DNA from: Usnea hakonensis | Taxonomy: Eukaryota; Ascomycota; Lecanoromycetes; Lecanorales; Parmeliaceae | Reading direction: 5' to 3' | Length of the DNA: 64,000 nucleotides | Assembly: GCA_013423325.1 (NCBI GenBank) | Contig: BLJB01000004.1 | Span: forward strand, 124,001-188,000 | Part shown: piece after piece, positions 22,172 to 33,180 of the stretch | How positions within the stretch are numbered: position 1 is the stretch's first letter | Layout: each line of letters starts with the position of its first letter | The notes under the pieces: model-generated | Seen by the model: only the letters and a program-made list of their open reading frames with translations | The model's database searches: none | What the model was told of the DNA's origin: nothing | Program-made: the position numbers and the translations under genes

Positions 22172-23507
22172 CTACCTACCCCCTCGCGTCTCATAAAACC
22201 GATGACACATCTCCCCATTCCCACTTTCCAACTCCTCGCCCTCCTCTCCCCACACCCGCACCCAAGCACCATCCCTCACAAACTCCCTCTCAAACCTCTC
22301 ACAGTCCGCCACCCATCTCATCTCCAACCTGACCTTCGCTTTCATATTCGTCAAAGAGCGAAGAAGAGCCTCGCTCTGCTGACCCCAAAATCTGTTCTCC
22401 GTGTCCGTGCGCGTCGGGTTCCGCGGCCAGAGGTCGATGTTTAGGACGCGAAGGGTAGGTAGCGTGGTGTTGATGTATGTGCTGAGGGGGGATTCTAAGA
22501 TCAGTGGGGTGGTTCCGTTGCACCGGGGCATGAAGCCTTCGACCATGGTAATTTTGACGTTCTTGAGGTAGCGTTGGGAGTTAGGACTGAGGCATTTTCG
22601 GAAATCGTGCAGTGCGCTCAGTTGGGATCCAAAGTCGTAGACGATGCGGGATGCTAGGATGGGGAGCGCGTCGAGGCGGTAGAAGCGAGACGCGGATGTC
22701 AAGGAAAAGTAGTCTGGGGGCAAGGGGGCTGCGAGTTCGATGTCAAAGTCGCTGCTGTCGTCCGCGACCATACGTGAGATTTCGCGCAAGATGTTGACGT
22801 CACTGTTCAATGTAGGGTTTGGCTTGCCCAAGAGCTGCGCTGTAGACAACTGGGAGACGGCATCCAGTACGCTTTGGAATGCCTGGACCAGTGCAGAGAA
22901 ATGGAAGTCGACGCCCTGTAAATTTTGAAGTAGGGAGTCGAAATCCTTGTGAATCTTCTCAACCTGTCCCTTGGTTTTACGTAAATGGTCAATTAGCATG
23001 GTTTCGTTCTTAGCAAGAGACCTCCAATGTTGTCGGGGTTTTTGTTTGTCATGGATCAAGTTTATCTGAAGAGAAACCGCGTGTTTAGATCGAAGATCTC
23101 CAGTCAATTCGTAAATGATTTCACTCATCGACCCTCGCGTAGGTATACGATTGACCACAATCCACTGCAGAGCTATAAGGGGTGTCAATAGTATCAACGT
23201 ATGTGAGATCTGGGACTTTGAGACCTGTACGTAAAGAAAGATGAGTGGAAGCCGACCACACTGGGTTGTTGATACCCAGCTTTCGCCAAGACGCGATATG
23301 TTTCTTGCCCGGAGGCGATAACAGTCGCTTGTAAGCAATGGATTGATCATCTCCCAATTTTCTTGTAACGTGTACCGTAAAGGCTTCCAAAACAAATTTG
23401 TATATATTTGATCGTATTTCAACAGGTAGAAGTCGTAACCTATCAGTGGAAGGGGATATGATGGTGAGAAGATTCCCATTTTCTTTCTTTTCCTTGGATG
23501 TGGGCAT
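22172..23507 (-). CDS. hypothetical protein with F-box/2EXR-like N-terminus
   Basis: Two exons: 23507-23231 and 23172-22172, giving 425 residues; the donor is gtacag and the acceptor ttatag, with the phase kept. The start at 23507 (MPTSKEK) is preferred over an in-frame ATG at 23525. Near the N-terminus RLRLLPVEIRSNIYKFVL resembles the opening helix of the fungal F-box-like/2EXR group. The middle contains a long helical, possibly coiled-coil stretch (residues ~150-200). The last third (PDYFSLTSASRFYRLDALPIL, then RVLNIDLWPRNPTRTD) recalls other fungal genes for proteins of this kind. I do not recognise a named family. The splice is inferred from frame and signals only. Confidence 0.6.
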
Positions 23508-24061
23508 GATAGACAACAGGTTCACTTTTGCGGAAGAGAAATTAGTATTGGGTTGCCAGCCGATTTATGCACATCAGGCTGTAGGGCCAGGCGAATGGTT
23601 CCAAGCCCCTTGCAAGCCCCCTTGCATCAGACTCGCCAAGAGCTGGCTCCTTCTTAACAATGCAAACCGCGTTTCGAGCGTGAGGCGTGTCTGAATTTTT
23701 CTCATCCTCCAATCTATTGCAATGCAAGAAGGCGTCCTCCAACGGCTTTAAGAGGGCTTGTCGAGCCAACCTGGTAATTTCAGACCTTGTGGAGAGGAAT
23801 ACTACTTCAGTAACTGCGAGAATAAGCAATGTAATTGTCGCTTTGGCAAGACGAGGCAAAGCAGGCAGGCGAAATTGGTTGCTGATTGATTTTGCTGTAC
23901 ACAGGCTCAAATTTTCAGCTATGCTCAAGTTTCAAGCCGCTGACTTTGATCATACAGTCATATTTGCTCATTCCACACAGACCCACGAGGAAGAGGGTTT
24001 GGAATCAAAAGGTTTAAAGGTGACTGTGACCGCATTGCCAGCTGCTACTCATGTTAAACTG
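23508..24061. other. intergenic
   Basis: No supportable gene. Forward and reverse frames over 23540-24067 overlap without family features. This should hold the promoter of the gene ending at 22172 and the 3' end of ARPC3. Confidence 0.45.
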
Positions 24062-24986
24062 CTATAATGATTTGCCCATAAATTTGCGCTTTGTGAAACT
24101 TAGCCACCACTGTCGTATCATCAATGATTGTCCCAATTCACCAATACGATCTAAGAACACTCACTTTCGAGGGTGTGCTGCCATCTGCATAAACACGCGC
24201 TAGTAACCTCATTGCCAATTCTTGTCTCACCTGCGATAGATACCTTGATGTTGTGATGAGACTCTGTTATGCTAGGAGGTGTTGAACAAGACTTACTGGC
24301 GCAGAGTCTCCGCATCTTGTCGATCTCTCGGCGCCTCGAATGCCTGATTCAATGGAAAGCTAGCGTCCCCCGGAATTGCAAATTGGTCCAATGCTGCGTT
24401 CAGCAACGCCTGAATCATTGGCTCTCATCAGCACCGCAATCCCACTTTGTCTCTTTTTCTAGGGCATAGCCGGGAGTACACTGGCTCCTCGTCGGCACCG
24501 TGTTGATACTCGTACCTTCTCCGCCTCCTTCTTTCCCATTGTAGGCTTGATCTTCCCCAATCCCTCACTCAGGAATAGTATGCCATAGATGAGTAACCGG
24601 TCTGCTGGCCCTTTGATCTCGAAATTTCGAAAAAATGTATTTGCTCGGAAAAGGGAAATGACTTCATCTAGAGAATCGTATGATTCGCTGTCTGGGTCGA
24701 TCTCGAGCTCGGAGGTACCGTGGGCCAGGGGTGGGAGAGCGTAAGCTGGACCACGAGTACGAGTTCGTAGAGGGAGAAGAGCAAAGTTACCTGCATAGCG
24801 TCAGAGAATACTAAGCAGCCAGTAGGAGCAGGGTAGGCATTGAGGTAAGGAGACAGCCTTTACGGGAGCACGGTTGACTGACCTATGACTCGGACATCTT
24901 GATCCTGTAGAAAGATGGAGTGATATGCCTAATTTTGAGTTAGCAGCTTGTAATCCAGCGTCAGAAAGGGTAACACTAACAGGCAT
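24062..24986 (-). CDS. ARC18: Arp2/3 complex subunit 3 (ARPC3 / p21-Arc)
   Basis: Six exons on the minus strand: 24986-24981, 24928-24883, 24790-24516, 24409-24297, 24243-24165 and 24109-24062, giving 188 residues. ARPC3 is a structural subunit of the Arp2/3 complex, which nucleates branched actin filaments. The signature parts all appear: MPAYHSIFL at the start, NFALLPLRTRTRGPA, ISLFRANTFFRNFEIKGPADRLLIYG, RQELAMRLLARVY and the C-terminal WWLSFTKRKFMGKSL. The first exon is only six nucleotides (Met-Pro). The fifth exon starts after catcaag rather than after the nearer gcag; only that gives the conserved YLSQVRQEL and avoids a stop. Length is close to the usual ~178 residues. It is divergent from RFC3 with a 189-bp gap. 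Confidence 0.95.
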
Positions 24987-25175
24987 TTTCAATATTGTAT
25001 CCTGATTGTGAACGAAGTTCAAAGTCCAAGGCAGTCGCAATCCAAATGCCAAGCCTGATATTTGTAGGGCTGACCAGAAACTTTCCACTTTACGCGCCTC
25101 GCGTCTCAACTTCATGTTCCTCGAAACAGTGTAGAAATTCGACTAATAATTAGATTTTCAATCCTTTTTGCAAAC
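24987..25175. promoter_or_regulatory. divergent promoter, ARPC3 and RFC3
   Basis: 189 bp lie between the two start codons, so the promoters of an actin gene and a DNA replication gene must overlap here. No specific site is identified. Confidence 0.6.
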
Positions 25176-26583
25176 ATGTCAGATTATGAAGATGAGATGG
25201 ACGTGGATGATGCTCCGACCAAGGAGTCAGTCATGTTCACCTCTGAAAACACCAATGCCAAGGGCAAGAGAAGCGCAGCAAATCTGCCTGTAGAAGCCGA
25301 GGACAGCCTACCATGGTGATTGCAGACTCTTCCTTCAGAAACTGCTGGGCTTACCATTCCAGGGTAGAAAAGTACAGACCAGACACGTTAGACGATGTCT
25401 CGGGTCATCAAGATATTCTAGCCACCATCAACAAATTCGTCGACACCAATGTTTGCATCCTCTGACCCCATCGAATCTGCCACGGGCTGATGACAGTATA
25501 GCGATTACCACATCTCCTACTCTACGGCCCGCCAGGTACTGGCAAGACGTCGACAATACTGGCTTTAGCTCGGCGAATTTACGGCAACAGAAACATGAGG
25601 CAGATGGTGCTAGAACTCAATGCAAGTGATGATAGAGGCATAGACGTCGTACGGGAACAAATTAGGACCTTTGCAAGTTTGTGACAAGCATTGGGAGTGC
25701 AGTCAACCTCAAGCTGACCGAAAACTCAGGTACTAAGCAGATCTTCTCGGCAGCGCCCAAAGCCGGCGACACGCCTTCATTGGGGGCTTATAAGCTCATC
25801 GTTCTGGACGAGGCAGATGCTATGACTTCAGTTGCTCAAATGGCCCTGCGGAGGATCATGGAAAAGTACACCGCCAATACACGATTTTGCATAATTGCCA
25901 ACTATACCCACAAGTTGTCGCCGGCATTGCTATCAAGATGTACGAGGTTCAGATTCAGCCCCCTGAAAGAAGCAGATATTCGGCATCTCGTCGATATCGT
26001 GATCGAGAAGGAAGACGTGAAAATCCAGTTGGAGGCAGTCGACAGTCTGGTGCGGCTGAGCAAAGGCGACATGAGGAGAGCCTTGAACGTTCTCCAAGCA
26101 TGCCATGCAAGCAGTAAGTTTATTTAGGAATCATTCATTCTAGGTTCTTTTATGTGCATAACAGCCGCTCACGTAGATTCAGGCACCCCATTACACATCA
26201 AAGGCCAACCACCACCCAAGAACCCCAAACGTGAGACGATAACGAACACCACCATTTACGACTGCATTGCTGCTCCTCACCCTGCTGACATACAACTCAT
26301 CCGCGACACCCTCATGGAGACATCCGACGTGACTTCCTGCCTGAACACCGTCAACATGCTCAAAGCGAACAAAGGCCTTGCATTAGCAGACATACTGACT
26401 GCACTAGGGGATGAGCTAGCAAAACTGGAAGTGCCCCCACAAACGAGGGTGGCATGGCTTTCAGGATTTGCGGAAGTTGAGTATAGGTTGAGTGGCGGAG
26501 GCAGTGAAGTTATGCAGACTGGAGGATTGGTGGGTGTGATTAGAGGAGGCGTCGATTTGATGGAGCATGGAGGCACGCAGTAG
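25176..26583 (+). CDS. RFC3: replication factor C subunit 3 (clamp loader)
   Basis: Five exons: 25176-25315, 25363-25450, 25502-25676, 25730-26113 and 26183-26583, giving 395 residues. RFC is the five-subunit AAA+ ATPase that loads PCNA at primer ends. The start is acidic (MSDYEDEMDVDD), followed by WVEKYRPDTLDDV, Walker A (GPPGTGKT), Walker B (VLDEADAM), sensor 1 (CIIANYTHKLSPALLSRCTRF, which includes the SRC motif), then sensor 2 (GDMRRALNVLQ) and the collar region (IYDCIAAPHPADI). The AHKL/THKL and SRC pattern and the tail point to the Rfc3 type rather than Rfc2, Rfc4 or Rfc5. The third intron begins gtttgt; the last uses a distal acceptor (gattcag) that alone keeps the frame. Confidence 0.96.
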
Positions 26584-26865
26584 TAGATCAATGATACCCG
26601 GTCTGGTTATTTCCAACCACTGCTCTGATTGTTGTTGTGTCGTTACTTCCAGATTTTCTAACACGAACCCTTTAACACATCACGGCTGCGCCACCTTCCG
26701 AGGTAAACAATGATTCGACTCGTGCCCTGTCTCCACCTCAACACTCTCAAAACTTTTTTGCTAACACAACCTCATTCTTATAAAAAACAGCTCTGAAACT
26801 TTCATTTATATTCTCAAAATCTTCCTCGATATTTTTCTTCATCCTGATCTTGACCAACACTGGAA

Positions 26866-27796
26866 ATGGAGCAAGTTAACAAGACGGCGCCTCTTTCAGC
26901 CCTCATGGATGTAGACCCAGTTCCGGCACCGATTACCCAGCCAACAGCTGCGTCGATGCCTGAAATGGAACAGCATCCCAAGACTCCTCCTCCATCGCCC
27001 CCTAGGGAAGGGGACTCAGCTTCGGCAAACCCCACCCAAGCCGTATCTGCGCAGATGCCAACCCCAAAGTACGTAACCAAAACAAAGAACGCGTCTCGCG
27101 CAGATTGGGTCAACACCCTCTGGGCTGATATTTCTGGCCAACTTCGGCGCTTCTCTGTCATCTCTCAGGATTTGTTTGATGGACTATTACTCAAGAAAGA
27201 CACCACCACTGGGGCGCTGATCTTAAGAGATCTAGTAAGTTCGCCGTGCTTTACCCTTTCTTTTGACATACTTCAACGCGAATGCTAATGCTGTATGTAC
27301 AGCGCCACAAATACGAAGAACTCCGCGCGGATCGGAATCTGGCAACTGTCCGGGTTGTGGTCCCGCAAACCCCGACAGGTGGGATATGGCAGCTGCTGTG
27401 GACTATCAAGCGTCATAGGGATCCTAATGGACGTAGGTCTCCTCTACGCACTATGTTTCCTGAAATGAAAAAGATCGCTGATGAAGTAGTAGGAATGTTC
27501 ATTGCTCAGACGAAGATAGATCCCATTGGCCTTCAAGCACACTTAGCCCTTCAAACCTACTGTAAGTCAAACTCTCACTCTCCCCTTTTTCTTTATCTCT
27601 TTATCTTGTGAATACTTGCTGATGAAATTCCCACCCAGCTGACCAACCCTATTCGAGCACTCCCTTCTCGCTCCCCCCTTTTGTGCAAGATTATGGGCCT
27701 GGACCCGCGCACTTTGATCCCGCTCCGAATCTTGATTTCGATACCCTGACTCGAGATTTGCAGAGAGAAGTGGACGAGGGGAAATGGGCTGAGTAA
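26866..27796 (+). CDS. tandem-family protein 1 (unrecognised family, longest member)
   Basis: Three exons: 26866-27234, 27303-27561 and 27639-27796, giving 261 residues. The first ~75 residues are Pro/Thr/Met-rich and look disordered. The family core follows: ADWVNTLWADISGQLRRF, then LFDGLLLKKDTTTGALILRDL, with a phase-0 intron exactly at the end of this motif. The next exon begins RHKYEELRADRN and carries the second core segment with VRVVVPQTPTGGIWQLLWTI. This member has extra sequence (KKIADEVVGMFIAQTKID) and a Pro-rich third exon. It is the first of four same-strand paralogues (next at 28112, 29423, 30156). No signal peptide or membrane segment is seen. Function unknown; the Trp-rich two-segment core might bind a ligand or partner, but that is a guess. 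Confidence 0.7.
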
Positions 27797-28111
27797 GGTG
27801 CCAAAAGTAGATGGTGCTGGACAAGGCAGGTATTTGGATGCGAGAAAGTTAGGAGTGTTCAGAATTGCTGGTGGCATTAGATGTACGTTTGAGCGAGGGC
27901 GAGTAAGTGCATGAGGTCGTTACATGGTTGTAAAAATGATCTCGGCGCTTTTTGAGAATGGCGAAATTCTGTCAACACATTTTCCTGTCGTGGATGCCGA
28001 AAAGTGCAGTGTTTTGTGTCAACACATCTCCCCCCCTCCGCTACTTCCTAAATCTTCTGTCCCAAACCCCCCTTTTGTTTAATTCAACACCACACATATC
28101 AACATCCAATC
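27797..28111. other. spacer between tandem-family genes 1 and 2
   Basis: No gene seen. The second half is C/T- and A-rich, as in a promoter and 5' leader. Confidence 0.5.
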
Positions 28112-28711
28112 ATGCCTCCCCAAACAACAAACTTCGACACATGGCGAAACCTCTACTGGGCCAACTTGAGTGGCCAACTCTACGCTTTGCACATTGTTAA
28201 CGACACGTACTTTGATGGCGGAGCGTTGTTGAAGAAGGACACCGAGAATGGCGCTTGGCTTTGGAGTTGGCTGGTACCTTCCTCCCTTCCTCTCTCCACT
28301 CCTTCCCCTTTTTCTCCTTTTTCCTCAACCATTAACGCACCTCCTTTCCAGAGCTACACCTACCATCAACACAGCGCCACGGCGCGTGAAACTATGACCA
28401 TGGAGGTCATTCCGCCGGGACCCGGTTCTGCGGGTTGTGTGGGAGTTAGGTTGGTGAGGAAGGTGCGACGACGTATGTGTTTTGCTGTGTTTTGCTGTTA
28501 TCTTACCGTGTTCTGCTGTTTTTGTGACTTGTGTTTGATGGATGGGGATGCATGGATGGTTGAGCTGATTGACTGATGAATGGGGGGTGATGTAGATTGG
28601 GCGACTACGTATCAAACGTTTCCGTTTCAGTTTGAGGGGTTTGGAGAGGGGGAGGGGAAGGGGAGGGAGCAGGGAGCTATTGAGGAGGCTGGTGTTGGTG
28701 GGGTCTTGTGA
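28112..28711 (+). CDS. tandem-family protein 2
   Basis: Three exons: 28112-28273, 28352-28472 and 28596-28711, giving 132 residues. The core reads WRNLYWANLSGQL, then YFDGGALLKKDTENGAWLWSWL, ending at a phase-0 intron as in its neighbours. The second exon (SYTYHQHSATARETMTMEVIPPG) is the counterpart of RHKYEELRADRNLATVRVVVP in member 1. A third exon ends in a Gly/Glu-rich tail (FEGFGEGEGKGRE). It differs from the other three members in replacing the aspartate of ADIS by asparagine and lacking the basic pair after GQL. Function unknown. Confidence 0.65.
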
Positions 28712-29422
28712 GGGGGTGAGCGATGAGATGTAGAGAGGGGGATGAGGTGGTTGGCTGAAGTAATAAGGAGGGAGAAATGAAAGAGGAGGAGCCGTTGATT
28801 TGGGTAGAGGCAGCAGTTGCAGATTGTGACTTGAGAGCCCAAATCCTTTGGACACCTGACCAAGTTCTACCATCTGCATCCTCCGATGCCTCCGTTACTT
28901 GAAAGCCTGTGATACCGTGCATTGAATTCGGTCTTACCAGATAGGCTGTCACTACAATGTCACGGTCAATGAGACAGCGGAGGAGGCATCCTTTGACTCC
29001 CTAATAGCGTTCTAGCGTCGATATTGGGAGACGCTCGGACTCTGACTCGCTGTATCAGATGTTGGGTAATCATTGATGCGAGTGTTGCCCGGTATCGAGG
29101 ATTTGGAGCGTGCGAAGTCTTGCAAAGAGTCCTTCGTGGGGAACTTTATCAGCGGATTCGTACTAGCTTTCCGCGCTATCAAGGGCGCCCTGTCATAAAT
29201 TTGGATACTGACATTGGTTGCAAAAGCATGCTGTGGCGGACAATGGCGTTTCAGCGCCCATGAAGAAGGTACGACCGAATATCTCCTTTGACGTCATTTT
29301 CTGACAGTATGTACTTCTTTGACAGGCTTCCCTGAGCAGGTCTCACGTGTTACTGTTCGACTACAAATGGTACCCAACCATCGTGCCCTCGTCAAGTCTT
29401 CAGCTTGCCGACACGATCCAAC
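28712..29422. other. spacer between tandem-family genes 2 and 3
   Basis: About 0.7 kb without a supportable gene. I looked for a further decayed copy of the family core (W-x-YADIS-x-QL) and did not find one. Confidence 0.45.
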
Positions 29423-29751
29423 ATGGCGACGCTCGCAGAATGGAGAATTTTTTTCTACGCAGACATCAGCGCCCAGCTCCGTCGTCATGGCGTCAATCAT
29501 AACCTTTTCGATGGATTGTATCTCAGCAAGACTTCCATCACTGGATCCTGGCTGCTCAAAGAGCTGGTAACCATTTCCCAAACCCTTGCATACCAAAGTG
29601 TATCACTAGAACTTCGGCGTAGGAATCGAAATTCACCCTTTCTGCGGACAGGTCAGATGCAATGTTTGTCGCTGTGATGCCGGGTACTTTTGAGGCGGAG
29701 ACGTGGAAGTTGGAATGGAGTTACAAAGATGGTCAGAAAGGTTGGTGGTGA
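29423..29751 (+). CDS. tandem-family protein 3 (short)
   Basis: Two exons: 29423-29566 and 29623-29751, giving 90 residues, the smallest of the four. The core reads EWRIFFYADISAQLRRHG, then LFDGLYLSKTSITGSWLLKEL, and the phase-0 intron falls directly after it. The second exon carries ESKFTLSADRSDAMFVAVMPG, then ETWKLEWSYKDGQKGWW and stops, so this copy is close to the minimal two-segment domain. Start chosen because it lies just before the core; an in-frame upstream extension has no support. Same strand and intron position as members 1, 2 and 4. Function unknown. Confidence 0.65.
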
Positions 29752-30155
29752 TTTTAAGTTTGCTTTGTGGACTTCTGCTAAGGCATTGGACGTATAGATG
29801 TTCACCATTCAACGTCTAATTTTCCTGGCCCTTGTGCTGATAAACGTGGTCGAGTGACGATTATGGACTGTATTTTGCCTTTGTTGAACGGTTGTGAGAG
29901 CCGAAGCGAGAAATCTGGCCTGAGCGTGTTGAAAACATGAATGGATACAAATCGTGGAGTATTCGGTCGGTGGGTCGAGCATGAGTGTACATAATGAACC
30001 AGTTTGTTTCCTCTTACACACCCGAAAATTACAACAGCTTCCGTCATTGATGTAGCGCTAATTTCATGTTTGCTACTTTATCTTCAAACTTCTACAAACA
30101 CCAAGCTCAGCTTTCCACATTCCTTCAATTATTGAAAATTCTGACATCGAATACC
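29752..30155. other. spacer between tandem-family genes 3 and 4
   Basis: No gene seen. Confidence 0.5.
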
Positions 30156-30570
30156 ATGACCACTCAAACCGAGCTCACAGAATGGGTATACATTCTCTAC
30201 GCAGACATCAGCGGTCAACTTAAACGCCTTGGACTTAGCGCTGGAGACTTCGATCGTCTCCTGCTCAAGAAAGACTCACATGCGGGCTGTTGGCTTCAAG
30301 ACGAGCTGGTAAAACATGGAACCTCAGTCATGCAGCGCCGAGCTAATACTTTAATATTAGAAGACCAAGTATTGGGAGTTCGGAAACAAACGTGACGAAG
30401 CAAGCGTGATGGTCTCCAGCTCTGCCATCGACGTCGAACCTTGGAAGTTGACTTGGCGAGTGCCGGTTGGATTCGCCGCAACGATGGTGCTCTACTCGAT
30501 GTACACTCTTCCAGATCCAACTCGAAGCGATACTCAGAACACGCCAAAGTTACTTGAGAATTCAACATAA
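30156..30570 (+). CDS. tandem-family protein 4
   Basis: Two exons: 30156-30308 and 30361-30570, giving 120 residues. The core reads EWVYILYADISGQLKRLG, then DFDRLLLKKDSHAGCWLQDEL, then the shared phase-0 intron; the acceptor is atattag. The second exon reads KTKYWEFGNKRDEASVMVSSS, then EPWKLTWRV, followed by a short hydrophobic and Ser/Thr-rich tail not found in member 3. The conserved Trp in EPWKLTW aligns with ETWKLEW (member 3) and IWQLLW (member 1). Function unknown. Confidence 0.65.
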
Positions 30571-33180
30571 GGAACTGTACGCGGTAGGATTGCATGGTCA
30601 TGGCAATGTATGACCGGGAGTAGGATCCGAGATAGTATGATAGTCAGAGAGAGCTTATACAAGCCTCCAAAAGCTATCCTACTCCACGCCTCATCTCCAC
30701 AAGAAGTGAGCACGCGAACCTTAATTTACAAGACTTCGGCAAGTCGCTGTGAAGACTTGATGCTTATGCGTGTAATTAGTTGTCCCCATGTACGCCCTTC
30801 TCAAGATTCCAATGGGCAACCCTTCTTTCTATAATGGTCTCAGTGGCGTGTCCCGAGAAATATATACACCTCCATCCCAACAATGTAAAAGTGTTTGCGA
30901 GGTGATCATGCCCTGGACATGATCGAGCGATTGTCACCGTTCTGAGACCTGGTGCACGAGTGTATGTACCGGAAGTCCCCCAATCAAAAATTCTAGACCA
31001 GCGCCTTAGACAGAGGTCGAATCATTCGCGTTTGTCTGCTGCTCAAATCTGGTGCAGCATCAGAACTTGTTTCGGGTCTTGAGCATAAAGGCGGCATTTC
31101 AAGGCTCCAAGTCTACCTTGTTGCAGATCTAGGGTGTGTTGCGGAGAGATTGAGGCCTTGATGATGATGCTAAACGTTTGATACATGACCCTTGCCATCC
31201 AAGAGGCTGATTGCGTAATTCGGCACATTCGCCGAGGTCGGGTTGAGAAATTCCATAGAGTTCAAGAGACTATGACGCTGAAGACTTACGAAAACAGAGC
31301 CAAAGCAAAGACAAACGCTTTCAGTACTACCACGGAAAAATGAAAGGAGATCGTCGCCACGGTTTCTGGAATTCTAAGAATAGTCACGAGAACTTGCATA
31401 GCTGTCAAGATAATCGCCCATGAAAACGGACACTGTTCCGAAGAGGGAGAAGAACTGTGTGAAAGAAGTCTTGTAGGTGCGCTGGACGGTAAAGCAGGTA
31501 AAGCCTCACCCAGTAAGTCGAGGTAAAACATCCAGTTCATTGAGGCGCAACTCGACATATTCGTAGCGTTTATTCACATAAAAGCTCGTTATCTCGATAC
31601 GCGTTCTCTCGCGAAAGGCAATTTATTACTCCCATACTATGTCTTTGGCTATTAGATTGCACTTCTTAGCGATTGTCGGGTCGACAGGAAATTCAATCAG
31701 ACTTCAATAGGAGTGAAGGAAGCTCAGTATCCAGCTAGAAGAATCAAGATCTTTGTCGGAATAGCTTTTGGTGTGGCGGAGACAGTCTGGCAAAGGCTGA
31801 TGTAGACATTCTATCGTGCCAGTCGAGATGAAGTTACGAAAGCTCGGACGGAATGATTTTGCGTGGGAGCACTCGTTGATGATGTAAACTGCCTACATTC
31901 GGGTAGCAGCCGGCCATTCATAAGTGGTGATGGATGTCATTCGACTCGGTCATCGAGAACTCATCTGGGGTGACGTTCCGTGCACTGCGAATAGATCCTT
32001 GCGGTTGTAAGCATACCGTTTTAATGGCAGCTTGATTGCTCGCGAAAAGAGAACATCTGGAGATGGAAGTCTTTGTATTCGTACATTATATTAGGTCCCG
32101 ACTCCCGAGTCTCCTGCGCGCTCATTATCCGACGGAAGATAATGCCCCTCCACACAAATCCTTTGGACTTCGCCCCAGGGATCATGTGCTTCTTCATATT
32201 GAGATATTTTCTTATAGAAATCATCATTTGTTTGCTTCCTGTGTGTTTTATTCAGCATTCTCGCCAAGTATTGACCCACTTCAATCTCCGACGCTCAAGT
32301 CAACGAGAAGTTATGCACCAAGGACACAGTTAAGAAAACGGGATTCAATGTCTGGGCCAGCGACAGGTAAAATGGTAGCGAACCACAGGAAACAAAGCAT
32401 GGACAAGACCACTTTGCTACACGGATGTCATACGAGAGCATCTTCCCTTCTCTCTCTCTATGACATCCAAGACACTATTGCACTCTCAGGGTAAACATGG
32501 AAGACTGTTACGTACACCTCTAGATATTCCTTTCCCTTACAACAACGATTACAACTTCCGAGCACTACGCAATTCTCCGTCACTATCTACTTCCTCGAAC
32601 ACCATAACCCCCCCCCTCTTCCCTATCCAATTCCCAGTTCCCAATCGTAATCAAATGACACCCCTCATATAAAAAAACATTCCCTGTCAAACGCACTACC
32701 TCACTTACTCCTCGAATTTACCAGCTCATGATTGAATGCAGGTAGCTAATGGGTTATGAAGGTATTATATATCTTACTGGAGGGGATAGCCTGGGAGTGG
32801 GGTGAAGAGGTGTGTAGGAGGTATTAGGGGTGGGGAGAGGAGTTTGGTTTATGGGATGGGGGATGAGGGGCAGGGGGGGTGTGGAGGTGGGTTTGGGGGG
32901 AAGTGGGGGATGGGGATGGGGGAAGGGGTGGGGAAGGATTGGAGTGATTGGGTGCTATAGGTAAGGAAGTGGTATGTGTATTGTTTCTTGATAACGTGTC
33001 TGCCTGTATGGCTATGGGTTATGGCTTTTCATTCTACCTATGTTTGAAACTGTGTTTGCATCCCAGTATGAAATTGACGTATATGATATGCGGTATGTGG
33101 AAACACTAATCTCTACTCCTACTGTGGCGACTACTTTGACTGGATGAGGCTCGTTGAGAAATTATGTTCTATCCAAAGGA
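30571..33180. other. gene-poor stretch with low-complexity tracts
   Basis: No gene can be supported. A 90-codon hydrophobic reverse frame at 31286-31558 ends at a good donor (gtaagt) but no following exon could be joined. A 152-codon forward frame at 32036-32494 has no family features. A run of nine C lies at 32608-32616, and about 32800-32950 is strongly G-rich on the plus strand. Confidence 0.4.

Noticed and set aside
28325..28879. 184-codon reverse ORF over tandem-family gene 2
   Set aside because: It is Pro/Ser/Leu-rich and antisense to pyrimidine- and G-rich introns and exons; it has no family features.
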